Shown here: piece after piece, positions 1 to 7,800 of the stretch
How the letters are laid out: each line of letters starts with the position of its first letter
How positions within the stretch are numbered: position 1 is the first letter of the stretch
NCBI GenBank assembly: GCA_023246985.1
Contig: JAHFHJ010000010.1
Coordinates: forward strand, 3,841-12,005
Origin: Candidatus Omnitrophota bacterium
Lineage (GTDB): Bacteria; Omnitrophota; Omnitrophia; Omnitrophales; Aquincolibacteriaceae
Length of the DNA: 8,165 nt
Reading direction: 5' to 3'
Program-made: the position numbers and the translations under genes
Notes under the pieces: model-generated
What the model was told of the DNA's origin: nothing
Seen by the model: the letters and a program-made list of their open reading frames with translations, nothing else
Databases searched by the model: none

Positions 1-107
1 CGGAGCTTCATAAGGCCCTCAAAGAATATTTTTCCGCGAAAGCGGCGCTGAACCACGCGGTGGGGATTCAGAATTTTCTAACCGCGGGAACGCCGCAGGC
101 GAAATAG
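1..107 (+). CDS. C-terminal end of a probable TolC-family outer-membrane efflux channel (5' truncated)
   Basis: The open frame enters from the window's left edge (first whole codon at 3) and ends at TAG 105-107, giving 34 residues. The visible protein runs through a helical stretch containing YFSAKAALNHAVGI and ends in a short polar tail. The pattern Tyr-x(2)-Ala-x-Ala-x-Leu-Asn-x-Ala-x-Gly is what the last helix of outer-membrane efflux proteins (OEP/TolC family) commonly shows near its C-terminus. Position supports this: it lies 52 nt upstream of an RND adaptor gene on the same strand, where channel genes often sit. If correct, the protein is the trimeric outer-membrane exit duct for the pump encoded downstream. 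Only the tail is visible, so the assignment rests on a short motif plus context. A different helical protein cannot be excluded. Confidence 0.66.
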   Translation, partial: ELHKALKEYFSAKAALNHAVGIQNFLTAGTPQAK

Positions 108-159
108 CCGAGTCCTTCTTCAAAGTTTTTTAAACTAAAAAAGTTATCACGGAGCCCCC
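108..159 (+). other. Short intergenic leader before the adaptor gene
   Basis: This 52-nt gap is AT-rich in its middle (about 121-146) between GC-richer coding regions. It includes a weak 5-bp AT inverted repeat (124-128 with 132-136). No convincing -35/-10 promoter pair or GC-rich terminator stem is visible. The simplest reading is read-through transcription from the channel gene, with the AT-rich patch keeping the ribosome site unstructured. A weak internal promoter cannot be excluded. Confidence 0.4.
151..154 (+). promoter_or_regulatory. Ribosome binding site GGAG for the adaptor gene
   Basis: GGAG lies 5 nt before the ATG at 160. It is the best Shine-Dalgarno match near this gene and decides the start. 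The in-frame ATG at 295 would remove the N-terminal tail and leave a conventional short signal anchor, but it has no comparable site upstream. An ATG at 166 is two codons in and too close to GGAG to tell apart experimentally. Confidence 0.65.
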
Positions 160-1605
160 ATGGATATGAAGCGCGAAGAGAAGCCCCAAGACGAAAAAAA
201 TCCGTTCAGGATCCAGGCGCCGTCCGAAGGTCCCGTCAGAACGCCGTCGCCATTGCCCGAGGCCGTGAAAAACTCTTGGCTCTTTCAGAACAAAATGCGG
301 TTCTTGATCATCGCGGCGGTCTTGGTCGGGTTTTTCCTCGCGGGAAAAATGGTGATGGGGCTTTTCAAAAGTTCGAAACCTTCACTCAGCGATACGATCA
401 AGCGGCAACAGCAAGCCGCCAAGGACGCGCCCGTGGCGGTCAAGGGTTTTAAAGTCGGCCGTTTCAACTATGAGGATTCTCTGAATGTCCTCGGGACGAT
501 CAAGGGGGCGATGGAACTGAAGCTGAGTTTTGAGATCCCCGGCGTGGTCAGTTCGATCAATTACAAGGAAGGGGAGCGTTACGAAGAGGGCGCGCTGCTC
601 GCGTCCCTGAAACAGGATGATATTCTTTTGAGGCTGAAGCGCGCGCAGGCGGCTTTTAACAAAGCGGAATCTCAGGCCAAGGTTACGGAGAACGAGGTCG
701 CGGAGAATGAGAAGCTTCTCAAAATGGGAGCGATCCCGCCGTCCACGGTTGAGAAAAAGAAACTCGAAATGGATGCCGCGAAATACGAGGCTGAGGCCCA
801 GCGCCTTGAGATGAAGGCCAATGAGTCCATGCTCGAAAAGTCCAATCTCTACGCGCCTTCGCTCGGCATGCTGGGGGATCTGAATATCGAGGAGGGCGAG
901 AATATCAGCCAAAGCACCCTGATCGGGACCCACATCAACACCGAATTCGTTTATGCCGAGTTCGGAATCGTGGAACGCGACGTCCAGAAGATCACCCTGG
1001 GACAAAAGGCCAAGGTTTTCGTGGACGCGTACCCGGATAAGACCTTTGAAGGCGTCATTGAAAATGTCGCGCCGCAAATCTCGGGGGCGAGCCGTACTTC
1101 GACCGCCAAGGTGCGCATTGAAAATCCGGAGGGGTTGTTGATGCCCGGCATGTTCGCCCGCGTTCGCGTCATGCTTTACGGTAAAAAAGACGCGCTCGTG
1201 GCGCCCACCGACGCCATTCAAGGCGGTGAAGGCGAGAAATTCGTTTATGTCGTTAAATTTCCCGAGGGCGCCGCTCCGAAGGCCGGGGAGCCCCAGGTCG
1301 CGGGGGCTCTGGGCGGAGGGATGGGAGCCGCGGCCGCGTTAAGCGCCGGAGCCAAGGAGCTTGGGCCGAAGGCTGAAAAATCCGTCGGGAAAGGATCCAA
1401 GAAAGTCGCGGTTCAAGAAGAGTCCAAAAGAATCGAAGAGGGTACGGCCGAAAAGCGTCCCGTGACCATTGGTTATACTCGCACCGACTATTCCCAGATC
1501 GACGCCGGCGTTACGGAGGGAGAGATCGTGGTGATGACCGGGTTCGAGAGATTGGAGGATGGTAAGAAGGTCCGCCTCGTCGAAACCCAAGAAGCCGAAA
1601 TCTAG
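160..1605 (+). CDS. RND efflux periplasmic adaptor subunit (membrane fusion protein, HlyD/AcrA family)
   Basis: This protein links an inner-membrane RND permease to the outer-membrane channel. Residues 1-47 are a charged, proline-rich tail, probably cytoplasmic. Residues 48-69 form one hydrophobic segment that should anchor the protein; no lipobox cysteine follows, unlike AcrA. Then come a beta-barrel/lipoyl region (about 92-150, with the lipoyl-like FEIPGVVSSINYKEGE), an alpha-hairpin (about 152-228) whose tip is near GAIPPS at 190-195, the second lipoyl half and beta-barrel (about 229-340, including the family-typical LLMPGMFARVRV at 326-337), and a membrane-proximal domain (about 341-367 and 431-475, with KRPVTIGY). 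Residues 368-430 interrupt that last domain with a Gly/Ala/Lys/Glu-rich stretch, making the protein longer than the usual 370-420 residues. The stop is followed 3 nt later by permease 1, so the products are surely coupled. Family assignment is firm; substrate is unknown. Confidence 0.95.
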   Translation: MDMKREEKPQDEKNPFRIQAPSEGPVRTPSPLPEAVKNSWLFQNKMRFLIIAAVLVGFFLAGKMVMGLFKSSKPSLSDTIKRQQQAAKDAPVAVKGFKVGRFNYEDSLNVLGTIKGAMELKLSFEIPGVVSSINYKEGERYEEGALLASLKQDDILLRLKRAQAAFNKAESQAKVTENEVAENEKLLKMGAIPPSTVEKKKLEMDAAKYEAEAQRLEMKANESMLEKSNLYAPSLGMLGDLNIEEGENISQSTLIGTHINTEFVYAEFGIVERDVQKITLGQKAKVFVDAYPDKTFEGVIENVAPQISGASRTSTAKVRIENPEGLLMPGMFARVRVMLYGKKDALVAPTDAIQGGEGEKFVYVVKFPEGAAPKAGEPQVAGALGGGMGAAAALSAGAKELGPKAEKSVGKGSKKVAVQEESKRIEEGTAEKRPVTIGYTRTDYSQIDAGVTEGEIVVMTGFERLEDGKKVRLVETQEAEI

Positions 1606-1608
1606 ACT

Positions 1609-4600
1609 ATGAATTTGCCGGAATTTTCGATCAAGAAAAAAGTCACGGTCTACATGTTCACGGCCGGGCTTATCTTGATCGGGATCCTCGCGTATAAAAA
1701 GCTTCCGCAAGAATTATTTCCTCCCATCACCTTTCCTCAGGTGACGATCGTCACCGATTACTCGAACGCCGCGCCCGAAGAGATCGAAACGCTTATTACC
1801 CGGGTGATCGAGGAATCGATCGGTTCGGTCTCGGGACTTAAAAGGATCGAATCGGTATCGCGGGAGGGCCGCAGCACCATCGTTGTTTCCTTCAATTGGG
1901 GGCAGGACATTGATTTCGCGGCCCTCGCGATCCGCGAAAAGGTCGATCTGATCAAAGAGCGCCTTCCCAAAGAAGCGGAAGATCCCGTCGTTTTGAAATT
2001 TGATCCGCTCTCAAGGCCCATCCTCTTGCTCTCGGTTACGGCGCCGGATCTTCCCCCGGTGCGCATGAAACTCCTGACCGAGAAAATGCTCAAAGACCGT
2101 CTCGAAAAAGTGGAAGGAGTCGCGTCAGTGAGTATTTCCGGCGGCGTGAACCGCGAGATCCTCGTCAATATCGACATGCCGCGTCTCCAGGCGAACGTCC
2201 GTTCGCTTCTTGAGGTCGTGGATTCTCTCGACAGCGCCAACATTTCTTATCCCGCGGGCAGTATCAAAAAAGGGCTTTATGAATACCTGATCCGCACCTC
2301 CGGAGATTTCCGTTCGGTGGCCGAGATCAACTACGCGGTCATCGGCGTGGATGACGTCAAAAAACTCAGGCGCGAAGAAGCGAGTTTTATCGAGCGCGAT
2401 ACAAGCGAGGGACCCCGCGAGACGATCGAGCGGCTGCGAGGCGAGGTTGAGAAACAGATGTTTGAAAAGCGACTCGTGACCATCAAGGATATCGGGAATG
2501 TCGTAGACGGCCTTGCGGATCAGACCAGCATCTCCCGTTATAACGGGGCCGGCAACATTACGATGGCCGTCCAGAAACAGTCGAATGCCAACACGATCCA
2601 GACCGTCGATCGGTTGAGAAAAGAGCTTAAGTTCCTTGAAGAGGATCTGGCTTCGCGGGGCGTTCGCGTCCAGATTATTTATGATCATTCGATCTTTATC
2701 CGAAACACCATCGAGAATTTGAGTCATGAAGCCATGCAGGGCGGCGTTTGCGCGCTGCTCGCTCTTTGGGTTTTCCTGAGAGTTTTCGCGATGTCGGCGT
2801 TGGTCGTTCTATCGCTTCCCCTGACGATCCTCGGAGTTTTCTTTTTGATGGCCATGGCGAAAGTGTCCATGAACATCATGTCGCTCGGGGGTCTGGCCAT
2901 CGCGATCGGCATGATCACGGATACCAGTATCGTGGTGCTTGAGAATGTTTTCAGGAAGCGCCAGGGGGGGATGGGGGCCGAAGAAGGCGCGGTCGAAGGC
3001 GCGACGGAGGTGGTCTGGCCCGTCGTTTCATCGAACTTGACCACGATCGCCGTGTTCTTTCCGCTTATTGTTTTTGTGCCGGGCGTCGCGGGACAGATCT
3101 TCAAGGACCTCGCGTGGAGCATCATCTTTTCGCAGATCATTTCGACGTTTATACCGCTCACCTTGATCGCGCTGCTCTCCACCTACGTGAACGTGAAACG
3201 GCAGGAATACAAACCTCTCGCGATCACGGGCCCGCTCGACGAAAAGATGCAGAGTTTTTCGGATCCCGCGGCGCAAAACCGATACATTCTTAAAGTGTTG
3301 GCGGCGGTGTTCCTGGTTCTGGCGGCGACTTTTTTGCTCGTGCCGACGATGGACCGGGAAGTTCTCCCCAAAACGGATCAAGGACAGTTCTACGTCAAAG
3401 TGGATATGCCCCTGGGGACGCGTCTTGCCATTACGGATTCCATTTGCAAAAAGGTCGAGGAGGTTCTCCGAACCGACAAGAGCGTCAAGGATATATCGAC
3501 CGCGATCGGAAGTGAAAAAACAAGCCGCGGCGAAATCAAGATCGAAACGCTTCGCCCCTCCCAGGGGCTCACGCTGGTGACGCTCGATCCGGAACGCAGG
3601 CAGAAATCTTCGGCGATCGTAGACTCTCTCAAAAGGAAGGTGGAAGCCCTGAACCTTCGAAGGGAGAATGCCAAAGTCGAATTTGTGCTTCAGGAAAGCG
3701 AATTCGCCGTCGGAACCAAGGCTTTAAAACCGATCCTGATCGAGGCCAAAGGATACGATTTCAAACAAATGGAAGCGCTCGCGGAGCGTCTCAAAGAACG
3801 CCTGGCGCTGATCCCCGGCGTGATCAACATTGAAGACGATATCGGCGAAAAATCGCCCGAGACGAAACTTGAAATCAATAAAAAGCGGGCCGCGCTCTAT
3901 GGTATTTCCGCTCTGGACGTTTCACTTACGGCGAAGGCCGCCATCGAAGGCGTGGTAGCGACGCAATACCATGAGAGCGGCCGTGAATTCGACGTTCGCG
4001 TCCGCCTGAACGAAAAGGACCGCGCGAGCAATGAAACCTTGGGCGATCTTCTTCTTTATTCCAAGGTTCTCGATATTCATGTGCCGATGAAAGAGATCGT
4101 CGCGATTGTGCAAGGAGAAGGTCCCAGCGAGATCCGGCGCTTGGATCAGGAGCGTACCGTAACGGTCTCCGCGGAAATTGACAAAGTCCGGAAAGACAAG
4201 GATGTGCTTGGGGATGTTCAGAAATTCCTAGCGAGTCTTCGAATGCCGGAGGATATTCCCCAGGATTTCCAAGTGAAGCTTTCCGGAAAAGCGAAAGAAC
4301 TCAGAGAGAATTTCGGGGGCGTCATTTTCGCGTTCTTGCTCGCGGTGATGCTCGTCTATATGATCATGGCCGCGCAATTTGAATCGTTCCTCCAGCCGCT
4401 GATCATCATGAGCACCGTTCCGCTTTCCTTCGGCGGCGCCATTCTTGCCTTGAAGATCACCGGAAACACCTTGAACGTGATCTCCCTTTTGGGGCTGGTG
4501 CTTCTCGGCGGGGTCGTCGTCAGTAACGGTATCGTGCTCATGGAGTACATCAACCAGCTCCGGGCCGAAGGCAAGGAAATGGTCTCGGCGGTATGGGAAG

Positions 4601-4878
4601 CGACGCGGACCCGGACGCGTCCTATTTTGATGTCCGCGACGACCCAGGTCCTGGGCATGTTGCCGGTCGCGCTTGCGCTGTCGGGGGAAGGCGCGAGCCT
4701 TCTCTCGCCGTTGGCCGTGACGGCCATGGGAGGTCTTTTTTCCTCCACGCTCCTTACCTTGATCGTCCTTCCGTGTCTTTATATCATTATGAACCGCTTC
4801 CTTGAAAAAATCATGGGGTATGAAGAAGAAGTCGTTCCGGCCGCTGAAGGACCTGAAGAAAGCCCGAGCCGGGGATAA
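1609..4878 (+). CDS. RND efflux permease, subunit 1 (HAE/AcrB-like superfamily)
   Basis: This is an inner-membrane pump subunit that drives export into the adaptor/channel duct using the proton gradient. It has the full RND plan: TM1 (about 12-29), a large periplasmic porter/docking loop, TM2-TM6 (about 376-525), TM7 (560-578), a second periplasmic loop, and TM8-TM12 (about 903-1062). The 1089-residue length is slightly above AcrB (1049). Family signatures include PEEIETLITRVIEESIG after TM1, the TM4 motif GMITDTSIVVLEN, and RTRPILMS before TM11. By alignment in my head to AcrB, D407 is kept (Asp438), D408 is Thr439, K940 is Ser972, R971 is Arg1002 and T978 is Ser1009. Residues about 248-288 are a charged, probably helical insertion in the docking region. 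Start ATG 1609 has no clear Shine-Dalgarno but lies 3 nt after the adaptor stop, suggesting reinitiation. The second permease follows directly. HME metal pumps (CusA/CzcA) fit less well. Confidence 0.95.
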   Translation: MNLPEFSIKKKVTVYMFTAGLILIGILAYKKLPQELFPPITFPQVTIVTDYSNAAPEEIETLITRVIEESIGSVSGLKRIESVSREGRSTIVVSFNWGQDIDFAALAIREKVDLIKERLPKEAEDPVVLKFDPLSRPILLLSVTAPDLPPVRMKLLTEKMLKDRLEKVEGVASVSISGGVNREILVNIDMPRLQANVRSLLEVVDSLDSANISYPAGSIKKGLYEYLIRTSGDFRSVAEINYAVIGVDDVKKLRREEASFIERDTSEGPRETIERLRGEVEKQMFEKRLVTIKDIGNVVDGLADQTSISRYNGAGNITMAVQKQSNANTIQTVDRLRKELKFLEEDLASRGVRVQIIYDHSIFIRNTIENLSHEAMQGGVCALLALWVFLRVFAMSALVVLSLPLTILGVFFLMAMAKVSMNIMSLGGLAIAIGMITDTSIVVLENVFRKRQGGMGAEEGAVEGATEVVWPVVSSNLTTIAVFFPLIVFVPGVAGQIFKDLAWSIIFSQIISTFIPLTLIALLSTYVNVKRQEYKPLAITGPLDEKMQSFSDPAAQNRYILKVLAAVFLVLAATFLLVPTMDREVLPKTDQGQFYVKVDMPLGTRLAITDSICKKVEEVLRTDKSVKDISTAIGSEKTSRGEIKIETLRPSQGLTLVTLDPERRQKSSAIVDSLKRKVEALNLRRENAKVEFVLQESEFAVGTKALKPILIEAKGYDFKQMEALAERLKERLALIPGVINIEDDIGEKSPETKLEINKKRAALYGISALDVSLTAKAAIEGVVATQYHESGREFDVRVRLNEKDRASNETLGDLLLYSKVLDIHVPMKEIVAIVQGEGPSEIRRLDQERTVTVSAEIDKVRKDKDVLGDVQKFLASLRMPEDIPQDFQVKLSGKAKELRENFGGVIFAFLLAVMLVYMIMAAQFESFLQPLIIMSTVPLSFGGAILALKITGNTLNVISLLGLVLLGGVVVSNGIVLMEYINQLRAEGKEMVSAVWEATRTRTRPILMSATTQVLGMLPVALALSGEGASLLSPLAVTAMGGLFSSTLLTLIVLPCLYIIMNRFLEKIMGYEEEVVPAAEGPEESPSRG
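2350..2472 (+). other. Charged helical-hairpin insertion within permease 1 (residues about 248-288)
   Basis: Between the strand ending YAVIGV and the strand beginning LVTIKDIG there are about 41 residues, where AcrB has about 6 (NQDGSR between LLKV and VLLRDV) and permease 2 about 5. The segment is rich in Glu, Arg and Lys and reads as two helices (about 250-264 and 270-288) joined by TSEGP at 265-269. In AcrB the corresponding loop is in the upper docking domain. A coding insertion in frame is certain from the sequence; the helical hairpin is a prediction from composition. Confidence 0.7.
4871..4874 (+). promoter_or_regulatory. Possible ribosome binding site GGGG for permease 2
   Basis: GGGG lies inside the last codons of permease 1, 7 nt before ATG 4882. 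It is a modest Shine-Dalgarno match at good spacing. The start is also supported by the typical RND N-terminus (MGLPSFALKRPVFVG) and by its place 3 nt after the TAA stop at 4876-4878. Confidence 0.45.
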
Positions 4879-4881
4879 GCC

Positions 4882-7800
4882 ATGGGGCTTCCAAGTTTCG
4901 CACTCAAACGACCGGTTTTCGTAGGGATCTTTTTTGCCGGCGTGATCGTACTGGGTCTTATTTCCCTCCTCAGACTCAAAGTGGAGCTTTATCAGGGACA
5001 GAGCCAGGCTATCGTCAGCATCATCGTCCGCGCCCGCGGCGGTCTTCCTTCCCAAGACGTCGAGAAAATGATCACGAAACCCATTGAAGAAGCGGTGGGA
5101 ACCGTGAGTCACATGAAAAGTCTTTATTCAAGCTCCCGCGAAGCCGAATCCCGCGTGACCATGGAATTTGAACCTGGGACCGACATGAAATTCGCGGCGC
5201 TTGAGATCCGGGAAAAATTTGCCCGCGTCAAACCCCTTCTCCCCAAAGAGATCGAGAAACCGGTCATTGCCAATTACGACGACTCCCAATCCGCCGTTCT
5301 GGTCTTCGCCGTCACTTCGGCGAGTCTCGCGCCCGAGCAGATCCGCGAACTGGTGGACAACAAGCTCAAGCCGGTGATCAGCCGCGTGGACGGCGTGGCG
5401 AGCGTGGAAGTGTACGGCGGCCGCGAGCGCAAGATCCTGGTGGAACTCGATCGCGACAAGATGGTGGCGTACAACATCTCGATCGAGCGCGTGATGGACG
5501 TGCTCGGTCAAAGTAACTTGAATCTTCTGGCGGGGAACGTGGACGCCGGTAAATATGAATACGCGATCCGCAGCATGGGCGCTTTCCTGGAAGTGAATGA
5601 TATCGGGGAGCTGGGCGTCAAGGTGACGCGCCAGGGATCGATCATTTCTCTGAAGGAGATCGCGACGATCAAGGATTCGTACATGGAAGCCACGGACCAG
5701 GCCCGCCTTAATCTTGAGCAAAATGTCACGGTCTACGTCAAAAAAGCGAGTCTTGCCAATACCCTGGACGTCGCGGCCGATCTCAATAAAGCGCTGGACG
5801 GTTTCGAGGAAGATCACAAGCAGAACATCAAGGTCGTGATCGTCAATGACCGGGCGGATACGATCGCCCGCGCGATCGGAGACGTGAAAGGCGCCCTCTA
5901 TCTGGGGCTTATCTTTACGATCCTTGTGATCTACGCGTTTATCCGCAATTGGATGCTTTCGGGGATCATCCTTCTGGTGATCCCGGCGTCGCTTATTGCC
6001 ACTTTTATTTTCATGGCGGCTTTCGGAATCAGCATTAACGTGATGACCCTGAGCGGGTTATCGCTCGCGATCGGAATCCTGGTCGATACCGCCGTGGTCA
6101 TTATGGAAAATATCTTTTCCAAAAAGGAAAAAGGATTGCCGGATTTCCGGGCAATCCGGGAGGGAAGCGAAGAAGTTTGGCTGCCGCTCCTGACCTCGCT
6201 TTTGACCATGCTTGTCGTTTTTCTTCCGATCGTTCTGATCGATAAGAGCACCCAGATCGTCTACGGAGGGTTTGCTTTTACCATCTCGATATCGCTTACC
6301 GCCTCCTTTTTTTCAGCGCTGCTCCTGATTCCGATGCTGATCAAACAGTTCGGACTGCGGGCCCTCCATTCCAGAAAAGAGGCGGGCGGAGCGAACGCTT
6401 TTATCGAAAAGACCCGGGAACGGTACGTGAGTGCTATCCGCTGGTGTATCCACAAAAGGTGGCGGGTCGTTCTCCTTGTGGGGGTCATGCTCGTTATTGC
6501 CGGTTTCAATCTCGTGCATACCCCCATCGATTATCCGTCCACATTCGAAGAGAACGAATTTGCGGTCATCACGTTTCCGCTGGCCGGCGCTCGTTTAGAA
6601 TCCAATGATGAAGCCATGGCGAAGATCGAACAGATCCTTTCAAAGATCCCCGATGTGACGCTTTTTTCGACGACGGTTTCCAAAGACGATCTCCGTCTCT
6701 TTGTGCGGCTCAAGCCGGCGCGTAAACGGCAATTTTCAAAAGAAGAAATCATGAAAATCATTGACGAGCAGGGGAACGCGGCCGTCAAAGAAATCCATTC
6801 GGATTACAGCCTTATTGTGGACGAAGGGGCCGGCTCCTCAGAATCCAAGAAGATGGTCGTCAATATTTTCGGGCAGGACGGCGATGAGCTCGAAAGACTC
6901 GCCAAGGAATTTGCCAACCAAATGTCCAAAGTCGAGGGACTCTCGAATCTCGTCATGACGGACCTTCGCAAGCGGCCGGAGTATTCGCTGGTCGTGGATC
7001 GGGGCAAAGCCGCGATGTACGGCCTGTCGGTCAAGAAGGTCGCGGATACCATGCACGCGCAGGTTCGCGGGATGCGTCCGACGAAGTTCCACGAACTCAG
7101 CAAGGGCGAAGAGATCGAGACGATCACGCGGCTCCAGGCCCTTTACCGGCAAAAGCTTGAAGACCTCGGGCAGGTCCATGTGGAGACCCGTGAAAATGTT
7201 CAGGTGCCGATCAGCGAGATCGCGAACTTTTATCCCTCGACGGGCCCCCAAACCATTGATCGGAAAGATAAGCACCGGTATGTGTTCGTAAAAGGGGATG
7301 TCAAGCGGCCCATCGAAAAGATCGCGGAAGACGTGAAAAAAGCCGTGAAGGACGTCAAGCTTCCGGACGATTATTATTGGAGGTTCGGCGGCGGGTTCGA
7401 GGAACTGATGGAGAGCAAATCACAACTTGCCACGGCGCTTGTCATCACGCTCTTTCTGGTCTATATGGTCATGGCGTGTCTTTTTGAGAATTATCTTTAT
7501 CCGCTTCTGATCATGAGCAAGATTCTGCTGAATTTCATCGGGGTCTGGATCGCTCTTGCGGGAGGGCCGATCGGAGCGTTACAACAAATGATGAGCGGGG
7601 CCGGCAAACTTCCTCTCGTGGGCGTCCTTTTTATGCCTGCCGCGGCTCTCTTACAAAAAGTTCTGGAATTATTTCAACAGATACCCCTTTTCGGGACTCT
7701 TTTTATGCCGAGGCCTTTGAGCACGCAGGTTTTTATCGGAATGATCATGTTGGCGGGTTATTCGGTCAACGCGGCGATCCTTTTGGTGGATCACGCGATT

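Noticed and set aside
124..136. AT inverted repeat between the channel and adaptor genes as a terminator
   Set aside because: A 5-bp AT-only stem is too weak for termination, and the gene order suggests one transcript.
382..1221. Long reverse-strand open frame (279 codons) opposite the adaptor gene
   Set aside because: It lies wholly opposite a gene with firm family homology, its predicted protein shows no recognisable domain, and stop-poor antisense frames are expected from this G/C-rich codon usage.
2964..2977. G7 run followed by ATG and more G residues, possible slippage or phase-variation tract
   Set aside because: Seven G residues are short for phase variation, and the frame reads through with normal RND sequence on both sides.
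3844..3857. Hairpin ggcga-aaaa-tcgcc inside permease 1
   Set aside because: The 5-bp stem is short, sits mid-gene, and has no terminator T-run or neighbouring start codon.
4228..5112. Reverse-strand open frame (294 codons) spanning the permease 1/permease 2 junction
   Set aside because: Its product is very rich in His, Arg and Asp with no domain or membrane pattern, as expected for an antisense shadow of membrane-protein codons.
6135..6159. Two overlapping inverted repeats (6139-6145 with 6153-6159, and 6135-6143 with 6146-6155) that could form alternative hairpins
   Set aside because: They lie inside permease 2 coding sequence just after TM4, with no T-run or gene boundary, and short matches of this size arise by chance in GC-rich DNA.
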